This document shows, one piece after another, positions 40,407-48,155 of a DNA stretch of 64,000 nt. The DNA lies in assembly GCA_963776565.1 (NCBI GenBank), contig CAVZNF010000015.1:372001-436000 (forward strand), given 5' to 3'. Source of the stretch: GMQP-bins7 sp963776565 (GTDB lineage: Bacteria > Actinomycetota > Thermoleophilia > Gaiellales > Gaiellaceae). Every line of letters starts with the position of its first letter. Position 1 is the stretch's first letter. Under the pieces are notes generated by a model. It made no database searches. It was not told the origin of the DNA and saw nothing but the letters and a program-made list of their open reading frames with translations. Both the position numbers and the translations under genes were made by a program.

Positions 40407-41137
40407 CGGTCGTGCCTCGTCGCGTAGTGGCGGATCGCGCCGATCGAGAGCAGCGTGAGAAACGAGATCGCGAGGAGCACGACGGCGACGGCTGCCGCTC
40501 CCGACGAGTCGCCGCTCTCGATGCGCCCGTAGATGTGCACGGACGAGACCTCGGTCTTGAACGGGATGTTCCCGGTGATGATCACGAGCGATCCGAACTC
40601 GCCGACGGCCTTCGCGAACGCGAGCGCGACACCGGAGAGGATCCCGGGAAGGATGTTCGGGAAGACGACGCGCCGAAACGTCGTCGCCGTCGACGCGCCG
40701 AGGGACTGCGCCGCCTCCTCGAGCTCGGGGTCGAGCTCCTGCAGCACCGGCTGCACCGTCCGCACGACGAACGGGAGCGTCACGAACATCAGTGCGAGGA
40801 CGATCGCCGTCCGCGTGAACGCCACGTCGATGCCCACGGGTGAGGTCGGGCCGTAGAGGGCGAGCAGCGTCAGCCCGGCAACGATCGTCGGGAGGGCGAA
40901 CGGGAGGTCGATGATCGCGTTGACGAGCGTCTTGCCGCGGAAGTCGTCGCGGACGAGCACCCACGCGGTGATCGTTCCGAGCACGGCGTTGAGGAGCGAG
41001 ACGCCGAGCGACGCGCCGACCGTGAGCTTCAGCGCTGCGACCGCCTCGGGGCTCGAGACCGCGTCCCAGAACGACTGCGTCCCCTCGCTCGTCGCCTCCC
41101 ACATGAGCGCGGCGAGCGGGAGGCCGACCAGCACCAT
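40403..41137 (-). CDS. cysT: Sulfate ABC importer permease CysT
   Basis: Given from ATG 41137 (244 residues), but the frame continues upstream without a stop to CTG 41233, and the intervening residues (ATALSLGFVTTF) look like the first membrane helix of CysT, so the true protein probably starts there. EAA loop: LEEAAQSLGASTATTFRRVV. The 41160-41188 inverted repeat lies in this stretch. Upstream extension would overlap the end of the binding-protein gene by 8 bases. Confidence 0.88.
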   Translation of the reverse strand: MVLVGLPLAALMWEATSEGTQSFWDAVSSPEAVAALKLTVGASLGVSLLNAVLGTITAWVLVRDDFRGKTLVNAIIDLPFALPTIVAGLTLLALYGPTSPVGIDVAFTRTAIVLALMFVTLPFVVRTVQPVLQELDPELEEAAQSLGASTATTFRRVVFPNILPGILSGVALAFAKAVGEFGSLVIITGNIPFKTEVSSVHIYGRIESGDSSGAAAVAVVLLAISFLTLLSIGAIRHYATRHDR

Positions 41138-41159
41138 GAGGAAGGTCGTAACGAAGCCG

Positions 41160-41188
41160 AGGGACAGAGCCGTTGCAGCTCTGTCCCT
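41160..41188. repeat. Perfect inverted repeat between binding-protein and permease genes
   Basis: AGGGACAGAGC (41160-41170), loop CGTTGCA, GCTCTGTCCCT (41178-41188): 11 base pairs, no T run after it. Such hairpins after binding-protein genes often stabilise the upstream mRNA and lower permease expression; that role here is inference. Confidence 0.75.
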
Positions 41189-41225
41189 CGAGAGCCCCGA
41201 GCGCCGGGGACGGCTGACGGCGATC

Positions 41226-42245
41226 TCAGCCAGTACTGCCCCCGACGACGCGCTGGAACCGGGCCATGATGCTGTTCGACGGGTCGAAGAACCGCTTCTG
41301 GACCTTGTCCCAGCCGCCGAGGCCGAGCTGATCGATGGTGAAGAGCCCTGGGCGAACCGGGAACTTCTTGCGGTTCGCGTTCTCGACGCTCTTCACGACG
41401 GGTCGGTAGCCGTAGTCGGCGAACACCTGCTGAGCGCCGGGCGTTCGGAGGAACCGCAGGAAGCCGTTCGCGGCCGTCTTGTCCGGGCTGTCCTTCGTGA
41501 CCGCGATCGGATTCTCGATCAGGATCGTGGTCTTCGGGATGACCCACTGGAGGTTCAGCCCTTGCATGCGTGAGAAGTACGCCTCGTTCTCGTAGGCGAG
41601 CATGACGTCGCCCTTCCCGCTGTTGAACGTGCTCAGCGCTGCGCGAGCGCTCGTGTCCTGGACGACGACGTTCTTCCAGAGCTTCAGGAGGTTCGCCTGG
41701 GCCTGCTTGTCCGTCTTGCCCTGCTTCCTCCACGAGCCATAGGCGGCCATGATGTTCCAGCGCGCGCCGCCGGACGTGAACGGGTTTGGCGTGACGATCT
41801 CGACGCCGGGGCGGATCAGGTCGTTCCAGCTCTTGATGTGCTTCGGGTTGCCGTCGCGCACGACGAAGACGACGACGGAATTCGTGACCATGCCCTTGTA
41901 CGACTGCTTCTTCCACTTTGCGTCGACCTTGCCCGCGGCGACGAGCTCGTCCATGTCGGGGGCGAGCGACAGCGCGACGATGTCGGCGTCGAGGCCGGCC
42001 TTCACCGCTCGCGTCTGCTCACCGGACGCGCCGTAGGACTGCGAGAAGTCGACATCCTTGCCGGCCGACGTCTTCTGGAACAGCGGGATGAGCTTCCCGT
42101 AGGCCTCGCGCGGGGTGGAGTAGGCGACGAGGTTGAGCTTCGTGCCCGCGACTCGTCCGGATGCGGCGGAGCCGATGCCCGCGATCGCTGCGACGGCGGT
42201 TGCGACGAGAGCGATCGCTGCGACGAGGGAGATGACCTTCCTCAT
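41226..42245 (-). CDS. cysP: Sulfate-binding protein of the ABC importer
   Basis: Exported solute-binding protein, 339 residues. Signal peptide residues 1-28 (ISLVAAIALVATAVAAIAGI). The sulfate-binding family landmarks are LVAYSTPREAYGKL near the start, SQSYGASGEQTRAV, and TPNPFTSGGARWNIMAAYGS. Sbp and CysP cannot be separated by eye. ATG 42245 has AGGAGGAG upstream. First gene of the importer operon. Confidence 0.92.
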   Translation of the reverse strand: MRKVISLVAAIALVATAVAAIAGIGSAASGRVAGTKLNLVAYSTPREAYGKLIPLFQKTSAGKDVDFSQSYGASGEQTRAVKAGLDADIVALSLAPDMDELVAAGKVDAKWKKQSYKGMVTNSVVVFVVRDGNPKHIKSWNDLIRPGVEIVTPNPFTSGGARWNIMAAYGSWRKQGKTDKQAQANLLKLWKNVVVQDTSARAALSTFNSGKGDVMLAYENEAYFSRMQGLNLQWVIPKTTILIENPIAVTKDSPDKTAANGFLRFLRTPGAQQVFADYGYRPVVKSVENANRKKFPVRPGLFTIDQLGLGGWDKVQKRFFDPSNSIMARFQRVVGGSTG

Positions 42246-42269
42246 GCGACTCCTCCTGATCGAGTATCT

Positions 42270-42293
42270 TTACTAAGTTTGTCGACTTACTAA
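42270..42293. promoter_or_regulatory. Candidate Rrf2 operator between the importer and its regulator
   Basis: Two direct copies of TTACTAA (42270-42276 and 42287-42293), 17 bases apart, enclosing the inverted pair TAAGT-N6-ACTTA (42275-42290). AT-rich in a GC-rich window and located between divergent start codons; a natural binding place for the Rrf2 protein at 42361. Confidence 0.55.
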
Positions 42294-42360
42294 ACGGCCA
42301 AGAAGATAGAGAATGTCGTCATTGCTTGTCAAATCGGAACCGGCCCAGGAGGTCTGACCC

Positions 42361-42825
42361 ATGTGGGTATCGCGACGAACGGATTACGCGACGAGAGCGA
42401 TCCTCGCCCTCTCGCTCGAGGGGGGAGGCCCGCTCAAGCTCGAGGAGCTCGCGCGCCGGACGGCGGTGCCGCAGTCGGTGCTCGAGCAGGTGATGCCGAC
42501 GATGCGGACCGCCGGGATCGTGCGGTCGGAGCGCGGCCCCGCCGGCGGCTATCGCCTCAACAAGGATCCTGCGGAGATCACGCTGGAGCGGGTCGTACGG
42601 CTCTTCCAGGGGCCGCTCGCCCCGATCGGGTGCGCGACGAGGCACAACCCCGAGCCGTGTCCGATGACCGTCGGGTGCACACTGCGCGACGTCTGGGAGG
42701 AGGTGCGCGACGCAACCATCACGCTGCTCGGCGGTGTGACGTTCGCGGATCTCGCGAAGCGCGCAGGTGGGCCGTGGGTCGACCCGGGGCTCCTCGCGGT
42801 CTCCGGGGCGCCGACCTCGGGGTAG
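42361..42825 (+). CDS. Rrf2-family transcription regulator with Cys triad
   Basis: 154 residues. Winged helix: TDYATRAILALSLEGGGPLK, ARRTAVPQSVLEQVM, RGPAGGYRLNKDPAEITL. Three cysteines at 91, 100 and 106 (CATRHNPEPCPMTVGC) are placed like the Fe-S ligands of IscR/NsrR, unlike CymR, which lacks them. Divergent from the sulfate importer, so probably its regulator, sensing Fe-S, redox or sulfur status (inference). Confidence 0.88.
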   Translation: MWVSRRTDYATRAILALSLEGGGPLKLEELARRTAVPQSVLEQVMPTMRTAGIVRSERGPAGGYRLNKDPAEITLERVVRLFQGPLAPIGCATRHNPEPCPMTVGCTLRDVWEEVRDATITLLGGVTFADLAKRAGGPWVDPGLLAVSGAPTSG

Positions 42826-42835
42826 ATTCCTGAGC

Positions 42836-42949
42836 GTGGCCGTTGCGACTGATCGCGAGTACGGGGTCTTCATCGGCGGCGAGCTTGCCGAGCCCGCAAG
42901 CGTCATCGTCTCGACGGGGGCGCGTCCGATCAACCCGTTCAGGCTGTAG
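42836..42949 (+). pseudogene. Possible aldehyde-dehydrogenase N-terminal remnant
   Basis: A 37-codon frame from GTG 42836 contains TDREYGVFIGGELAEPAS, which resembles the first strand of aldehyde dehydrogenases, then stops at 42949 before any catalytic part. A -10-like TAGATT lies seven bases before the GTG. The next gene begins 24 bases later in another frame. Could be a deletion scar or a chance ORF. Confidence 0.4.
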
Positions 42950-42972
42950 CCGGCGGCACGTACCGGTGGGCG

Positions 42973-44106
42973 GTGCTCGCCGCGGGCACGCTCGCGCAGG
43001 CGAGCTTCTCGGCTCTCACAGTCGGGCTCGCCGTCCTCGCCCCAACGCTGCGCGAGGAGTTCGACCTCTCGCTCGGGCAGATCGGCGCGCTGCTGTCCGC
43101 CGCCTGGTTGGGAGCCGTTCTCACGCTGCTGCCCTGGGGTCTGGCCGCCGATCGCTTCGGCGAACGGATCGTGCTGGCGCTCGGCCTCTTCGGGGCGAGC
43201 GGGTTTCTCGTCGGAGCCGCACATGCCGGAAGCTTCGAGGTGCTTTTCGCGCTGCTGGTGCTGACCGGGGCCTCGGGGGCGAGCGTCAACTCGGCCAGCG
43301 GGCGGGCGGTGATGCTCTGGTTCGCGCCGAGCGAGCGTGGGCTCGCTCTCGGGATCAGGCAGACGGCGATCCCGCTCGGGGGACTGATCGTCGCGGTCGT
43401 CCTGCCCGGGCTGGCGGAGAGCGGCGGTTCGGATGCCGCGTTCCTCTTCCTGGCAGGGCTCGCCGCGCTGGGCGCGATCGTCGGATTGGTGTTCATACGT
43501 GGTCGCGACGGGACGGACGAGCTCGAGCCAGAGTCGGTCGCAGCCACACTTCGCGACGCCCGCCTCTGGCGGTTGTCGGTTTCGAGCGGTCTCTACCTCT
43601 ATGCGCAGGTCGCGATCATCGGGTTCGGCGTCCTCTTCCTCCATGACGAACACGGGCTGTCCGACTCGGACGCGGCGCTCGTGATCGCGGTGTCGCAGGT
43701 GCTGGCGGTCGGGCTCAGGATCGGTGCGGGCCGCTGGTCGGACGTCGTCGGATCCCGGATCGGCCCGCTGCGTGTGTTCGGGCTCGCCGTCGCAGCGGCG
43801 CTGGCGCTCACTGCGATCCTCGCCGGCGGGCCTCTGTGGGCGCTTGTCCCCGCTCTCGCTCTTGCGGGAAGCCTCTCGATGGCCTGGAACGGTCTCTCGT
43901 TCACGGCGGCGGCCGAGCTCGCCGGCGCAGCGCGGAGCGGAGCGGCGATCGGCTTTCAGCAGTCGGTGCTCTCCGGCCTCGGCGTGCTCGCGCCGATCGT
44001 CTTCGCCGCCACGGTGTCGCACGGGTCGTGGGCGATCGCGTTCGGAGTTGCAGCGCTGCTGCCTGTGATCGGCTGGCGCGGGCTCCGGCCGCTGCGCGCC
44101 TACTAG
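42973..44106 (+). CDS. MFS transporter
   Basis: 377 residues, intact, twelve hydrophobic segments. The loop 2-3 motif is seen as LPWGLAADRFGERIVL, and the loop after helix 4 carries NSASGRAVMLWFAPSERGLA. GTG 42973 is used, though the in-frame TYRWAV just upstream suggests the native start is slightly earlier. Positioned directly before allC, so may import allantoin, allantoate or another purine product (inference). Confidence 0.8.
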   Translation: MLAAGTLAQASFSALTVGLAVLAPTLREEFDLSLGQIGALLSAAWLGAVLTLLPWGLAADRFGERIVLALGLFGASGFLVGAAHAGSFEVLFALLVLTGASGASVNSASGRAVMLWFAPSERGLALGIRQTAIPLGGLIVAVVLPGLAESGGSDAAFLFLAGLAALGAIVGLVFIRGRDGTDELEPESVAATLRDARLWRLSVSSGLYLYAQVAIIGFGVLFLHDEHGLSDSDAALVIAVSQVLAVGLRIGAGRWSDVVGSRIGPLRVFGLAVAAALALTAILAGGPLWALVPALALAGSLSMAWNGLSFTAAAELAGAARSGAAIGFQQSVLSGLGVLAPIVFAATVSHGSWAIAFGVAALLPVIGWRGLRPLRAY

Positions 44107-44115
44107 GCTCAGCTC

Positions 44116-45159
44116 ATGCGCGTTTTCGAGCGGCTCGACGAGCTGTACGCGATCGGTGGCGGCCCCGGCGCGAACCGGCCCCATCCCTCGGCGGCCGAGG
44201 ACGAGGCGCATCGCCTCGCGGCACGCTGGCTCGAGGAGGCTGGGCTCGCGGTCGAGGTCGACAGCCACGGCAACCTCTTCGGACATGCCCAGCGGCAGGG
44301 CTCTGTGGACAAGGTGTCAGACGCAGTGTCAGACATCTGTTGGGTCGGCTCGCACCTCGACAGCGTCCCCCAGGGCGGTCGCTTCGATGGGGCGCTCGGC
44401 GTCGTGGCGGCAATCGAGGCTGTCGAGCGAGTCGGAACCGGCTCCGTCGTGGTCTTTCGCGGGGAGGAAGTCGGATGCGTCGGAAGCCGCGCGCGCGTTG
44501 CGGCCGGCGGGGAGCTTCCGCGGGCGTTCCTCGAGCTCCACGTCGAGCAGGGACCCGTTCTGGCCGAACGAGACGTGCCGGTCGGAGTCGTGACCGGAAT
44601 CGTCGGGTATGCCCGCGGGGAGCTCGTCCTCAACGGTCGTGCGGGGCATGCCGGAACGACGCCGATGGTCGGCCGTGAGGACGCGCTCGTCGCGGCCGCA
44701 GGCGAGATCCAGCGTGTGCGTGATGCGGCCTTGGAGATCCCCGGTGCCGTCGCCACGGTGGGGATGCTCGAAGTCGAGCCCGGCGGCGCGAACGTGATTC
44801 CCTCGCGCGTCCGGCTCAGCCTCGACGTCCGCGCGCCGGATGTCGAGAGCCTCGACGCGCTCGTCGCCTCGATCGGTTTCGTCCCGACCTACCGCGTCGA
44901 GCCTGCACGCTTCTCTGGGGAGGCGCCAAAGGCACTTCGAGACGCCGTGGAGGCTCGTCGGCTGCCGCTCGTCGAACTTGCTTCGGGTGCGGGACACGAC
45001 GCGGGAATCCTTGCGACCGCCGGCGTCGACGCTGCGATGCTCTTCGTTCGTAGCCTCTCGGGCGGCGTGAGCCACTCGCCCGACGAGCTCTCGTCCGATG
45101 AGGACGTCGCGCTTGCGATCGACGTGCTCGCGGACGCGCTGCGCCGGCGCGCCGGCTGA
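44116..45159 (+). CDS. allC: Allantoate amidohydrolase/N-carbamoyl amino acid hydrolase (M20)
   Basis: Zinc-dependent amidohydrolase, 347 residues, intact. Metal-binding segments: GSHLDSVPQGGRFDGALG, FRGEEVGCVGS, HVEQGPVLAE; dimerisation-domain segment GRAGHAGTTPM; C-terminal SGAGHDAGILATAG and SGGVSHSPDE. Hydantoinase/carbamoylase family members include allantoate hydrolases and carbamoyl-amino-acid hydrolases; the neighbouring urate genes favour allantoate. ATG lies six bases after TAGGCT. Confidence 0.86.
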   Translation: MRVFERLDELYAIGGGPGANRPHPSAAEDEAHRLAARWLEEAGLAVEVDSHGNLFGHAQRQGSVDKVSDAVSDICWVGSHLDSVPQGGRFDGALGVVAAIEAVERVGTGSVVVFRGEEVGCVGSRARVAAGGELPRAFLELHVEQGPVLAERDVPVGVVTGIVGYARGELVLNGRAGHAGTTPMVGREDALVAAAGEIQRVRDAALEIPGAVATVGMLEVEPGGANVIPSRVRLSLDVRAPDVESLDALVASIGFVPTYRVEPARFSGEAPKALRDAVEARRLPLVELASGAGHDAGILATAGVDAAMLFVRSLSGGVSHSPDELSSDEDVALAIDVLADALRRRAG

Positions 45160-45215
45160 CATCTTGCAGCCTGGCGCCCGCGCTCCTAGGCTTGCAGACG
45201 CATGAAGACTGTCGG

Positions 45216-45293
45216 ATGCGCGGTTCGCGTGCGATTCTCGGCGGGCTTCTCGGATCCTCGCTCGGACGCCGCTTGGCGGCACGCCGCGTCTAG
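45216..45293 (+). CDS. Possible 25-residue glycine-zipper peptide
   Basis: Frame from ATG 45216 reads MRGSRAILGGLLGSSLGRRL and ends at TAG 45291-45293. A -10-like TAGGCT (45187-45192) lies 24 bases upstream. Small, in a 130-base gap, with a Gly-x3-Gly pattern of a membrane-active or dimerising helix. Chance cannot be excluded. Confidence 0.3.
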   Translation: MRGSRAILGGLLGSSLGRRLAARRV

Positions 45294-45697
45294 CGCTCGC
45301 TGAACGCGATGTCCTGGGCGCCGTCCCAGAGCATCCGCCGACCGAGCTCGCGCAGGTTCTCGTTGCCCGAGACGATCGTCGCGAAGTGGTTCCCCGCAAG
45401 AGCGCCCGCCTTGCTCGCGAACGCGACGTAGCCGTACGCGAGCAGGAGCTCGGTCTCGCTGACGCCGCCCGGGTAGAAGATCAGCTCTCCTGGGCTCGGG
45501 TAACGCGTTGCGTTTTCTGGCCCGATGCCGACGTCGAGGTCGCCCATCGGGATCCACCCGCCTTCACCAGACCAACGCACGTGGATGATCTTCGACTCGA
45601 GCGGGAGCATGCGACGGAACGCTGCGACCGTCTCCTGCGCTGCATCCTCCTCGAAGCGCGCCGCGAAGGTGAAGTCGCCTGCGGTGATCTCGAGCAC
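45290..45697 (-). CDS. DUF3830-like cyclophilin-fold protein
   Basis: 135 residues. Landmarks: FRRMLPLESKIIHVRWSGEG, GWIPMG, SPGELIFYPGGVSETELLLA and KAGALAGNHFATIV. Family members lie near ureide or amino-acid hydrolase genes; role not established. It is transcribed with the urate genes on the minus strand, nine bases after the exported protein gene. Confidence 0.7.
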   Translation of the reverse strand: MLEITAGDFTFAARFEEDAAQETVAAFRRMLPLESKIIHVRWSGEGGWIPMGDLDVGIGPENATRYPSPGELIFYPGGVSETELLLAYGYVAFASKAGALAGNHFATIVSGNENLRELGRRMLWDGAQDIAFSER

Positions 45698-45706
45698 GAC
45701 GTGACC

Positions 45707-46177
45707 CTAGCGGCGAGGGAACACGTTCACCGTCACCCGCGGGGGCAGGTGCGGATAGCAGTACGTCGCCAGGAGGTGCGGGACGAAGTCGACGCGCATC
45801 CGCGCGACGAGCGTGCCGGCACCTGTCATCTGCGTGAGGTCGAGCTGTTGCACTCGTGAGCGGGCGAAGGGGAACTGGATCGACTGTCCCGGGTCGAGCC
45901 TTCGCCGGAGAAGGGTCTTGGTCCCGACGTGGAGGCGGATGTCCGTGGTGGCGCTGCTCTCGAGGACGCGGAACCCCAGCCCAAGCGCGCCGAGACCGGG
46001 GGCGGTCGCCGGACCCCGCGGGTCGCATCGCCAGGTCACCGTCCCCAGCGCGGGCAAGGTCACGAGATTCCAGGGGCCGCGCACGACAGTCGGATCAGCA
46101 GCTGCCGTCGACCCGATGACGAGAACCAGCATGACCGCCGCGCAGAGCACGCCGCCACGCCTGCGCGAAGACGTCAT
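45707..46177 (-). CDS. Exported protein of unknown function
   Basis: 156 residues with a signal peptide (GGVLCAAVMLVLVIGSTAAA, cleavage after AAA) and a beta-rich mature part: GPWNLVTLPALGTVTWRCD, SATTDIRLHVGTKTLLRRRL. Two Cys (in TWRCDPR and ATYCYPHL) could form a disulfide outside. ATG 46177 overlaps the puuD stop. Function unknown. Confidence 0.65.
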   Translation of the reverse strand: MTSSRRRGGVLCAAVMLVLVIGSTAAADPTVVRGPWNLVTLPALGTVTWRCDPRGPATAPGLGALGLGFRVLESSATTDIRLHVGTKTLLRRRLDPGQSIQFPFARSRVQQLDLTQMTGAGTLVARMRVDFVPHLLATYCYPHLPPRVTVNVFPRR

Positions 46178-47335
46178 CGCGACGCGATCCACGCGCCGAG
46201 GAGCTCGCGCTCTTCGTCGGTGATGCCGGTCGCGTTGCCGGGTGGCATCGCGTGGGTCTGGACTGCCTGGCGCTCGATGTCGTCGACACGCGCCTCGATC
46301 TGCTCGCGCGTCTCGAACCGGATCCCGAGCGGAGCCGATGCTCCCGCGTGGCACGGCGCGCAGCGCTCCGCGATCACCGGCTGGATCTGCTCGAAGGCAA
46401 CTGGCGTGGTCACCGTCGAGCTCGAGTCCTCGGGTTGGAGCCAGAACGCCAGCGCGACCACACCGACGACGGCGACCGCCGGGATCCACCACGCTCGCCG
46501 CCCCGCGTGCCAGCCGTTGAAGAACACGCGGATGAGCGCGGTGAGCACTGCGATCGCCACGAAGACGAGCCATGCGTCGTCCGCTCCGAACACGAACGCG
46601 AAGTGGCCCGCGAGCATCGTGAAGAGCACGGGCAGCGTGAGGTAGTTGTTGTGCACCGACCGGTTCTTGGCCTCGAGCAGCGGCGCCGGGTCGGGCTCGC
46701 GTCCGGCCTCCATCGCCGCGACGAGCTTGCGGTGCGCGGGAATGATCACGAAGAGGACGTTCGCGGCCATGATCGTCCCGAGCATCACGCCGACCTGGAG
46801 GTACGCCGCCCGCGGCGCGAAGAGCTCGCCGGCGCCCCAGGCCGCCAGCGCAACGAGACCCGTTCCGATCACCGCGAGCGCGGTCTGGCTGCGCCGGCCG
46901 ACCGTGCGGCAGAGGACGTCGTACGCCACCCACGCGAGCGCGATCCCACCGATGCTCAGCGCGATCGCCTGCCACTGCTCCAGGTCGGCGATGCTCGTAT
47001 CCACGAGCCGGACGCCCGCATCGAAGTAGTAGAGGACGACGAAGAGCGCGAAGCCCGGAGAGCCAGGTCGTATACGCCTCCCACTTGAACCAGTGGAGCG
47101 GCTCGGGCATCTCCGCCGGCGCGAGCCGGTACTTCTGCGAGTGGTAGAGGCCGCCGCCGTGCACGCCCCAGAACTCGCCCGCGACGCCGGCGTCGGCGTC
47201 CTCTTGACGCTTCGGGGCGCGCAGCGCGAGGTCGAGTCGGACGAAGTAGAACGAGGCCCCGATCCACGCGATCCCCGCGATCACGTGGAGCATCCGCAGG
47301 AGGACGTCGAGGACGTCTCTCAGGTACGGATCCAT
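46174..47335 (-). CDS. puuD: Membrane urate oxidase with C-terminal cytochrome c (PuuD; apparent frameshift)
   Basis: Oxidises urate to 5-hydroxyisourate and passes electrons to the respiratory chain. N-terminal membrane domain with about eight helices (MLHVIAGIAWIGASFYFVRL; NNYLTLPVLFTMLAGHFAFV) and a C-terminal heme c domain with CAPCH (IAERCAPCHAGASAPLG) and axial Met in HAMPPGN. One extra base near 47054 separates YTTWLSG from FALFVVLYYFDAGVRLVDTS. The repaired protein is about 386 residues. Its start overlaps uraD by 16 bases. Confidence 0.9.
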
Positions 47336-47760
47336 CGATCCCTCGCGATCGCGACGAGCTCGCGACAGCCGGTGTCGAGTTCCTCCTCGCGCGTGCGAGC
47401 AATTCGCTCGCGCAGGACGGTCAGAATCTCATCCTTCGGGCGTCGATCCACGAAGACCACGAAGCGGAAGCCGAACTTCTTCTCGTACAGGGCGTTCAGG
47501 GTTGCGAGGTCGACGAGCACGCACGGGTCGTCGGTCTCCCCTTGCTCGGCAGCCGAGCGCGCGGACAGTCCTGTCTGCTGGCCGATCGCCGGGTGGGCCG
47601 CGAGTGCCTCGACCTTCTCGTCCTCGCTCAGCCTCGCGAGGACGTCGTCTGCTCGCTCGAGGGGATCCTCGATCTCCGCGAGCTGCTCGACCAGGCGCGT
47701 GCGACCCTCGAAGAGCTCGCTGAGTTCGTCGACGCTCAGCTGCCGCGGTAGCTCGCGCAT
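47320..47760 (-). CDS. uraD: OHCU decarboxylase
   Basis: Converts 2-oxo-4-hydroxy-4-carboxy-5-ureidoimidazoline to S-allantoin. 146 residues. The catalytic His and family signature lie in AAHPAIGQQTG; KKFGFRFVVFVDRRPKDEIL and the C-terminal REELDTGCRELVAIARDR match. Intact. Overlaps puuD and uraH, forming uraH-uraD-puuD in one transcript. Confidence 0.93.
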   Translation of the reverse strand: MRELPRQLSVDELSELFEGRTRLVEQLAEIEDPLERADDVLARLSEDEKVEALAAHPAIGQQTGLSARSAAEQGETDDPCVLVDLATLNALYEKKFGFRFVVFVDRRPKDEILTVLRERIARTREEELDTGCRELVAIARDRWIRT

Positions 47761-48029
47761 CCGTACGGCGAGACGAGGAGCGGGACGTGGTAGTGGCCCT
47801 CCTCGAGCTCGACCTCGAGCTCGACACGCGCGAAGAACGCGGACGGCGGCCAGAACACGAGGGCATAGCGGCCTGGCTCGAGGTCGGAGGCCAGCTCGCC
47901 GATGCGGCCGTCGGCGTCGGTCTCGCCTCCGACGATGACCTCACGGCCGCGAGCGAGCTCGACGCGTACGCCTGGCGCGGGCTTTCCGGTCGCGGTGTCG
48001 AGGACGTGCGTGGAGACGGAGACGCTCAT
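47736..48029 (-). CDS. uraH: 5-hydroxyisourate hydrolase
   Basis: Transthyretin-like HIU hydrolase, 97 residues, intact. Signatures: VSTHVLDTATGKPAPGV at the start, HYHVPLLVSPYGCASYRGS with the diagnostic C-terminal YRGS. The active-site His pair and Arg are in place. Overlaps uraD by 25 bases. First gene of the urate transcript; a hairpin terminator (48106-48130) separates it from the deaminase. Confidence 0.95.
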   Translation of the reverse strand: MSVSVSTHVLDTATGKPAPGVRVELARGREVIVGGETDADGRIGELASDLEPGRYALVFWPPSAFFARVELEVELEEGHYHVPLLVSPYGCASYRGS

Positions 48030-48105
48030 GGACGAGATCCTTGTTCATGAGTGTGGAGGGGTGTGGGGAACCGGGAGGTTCCCGCGCTCTTAAAAGAAGG
48101 GGGTA

Positions 48106-48130
48106 CGCGGGGGACATGGTTTCCCCCGCG
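48106..48130. terminator. Hairpin between deaminase and uraH
   Basis: CGCGGGGGA (48106-48114), loop CATGGTT, TCCCCCGCG (48122-48130). On the minus strand it is followed by a CCCCCTTCTTTT tract, so it terminates the deaminase transcript. Confidence 0.7.
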
Positions 48131-48155
48131 AACGCGAGCCGTAGGCGAGCGTTGC

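Noticed and set aside
42973..44106. MFS gene as a horizontally acquired resistance exporter
   Set aside because: Codon use and GC look like neighbours, and its direct junction with allC favours a metabolic transporter.
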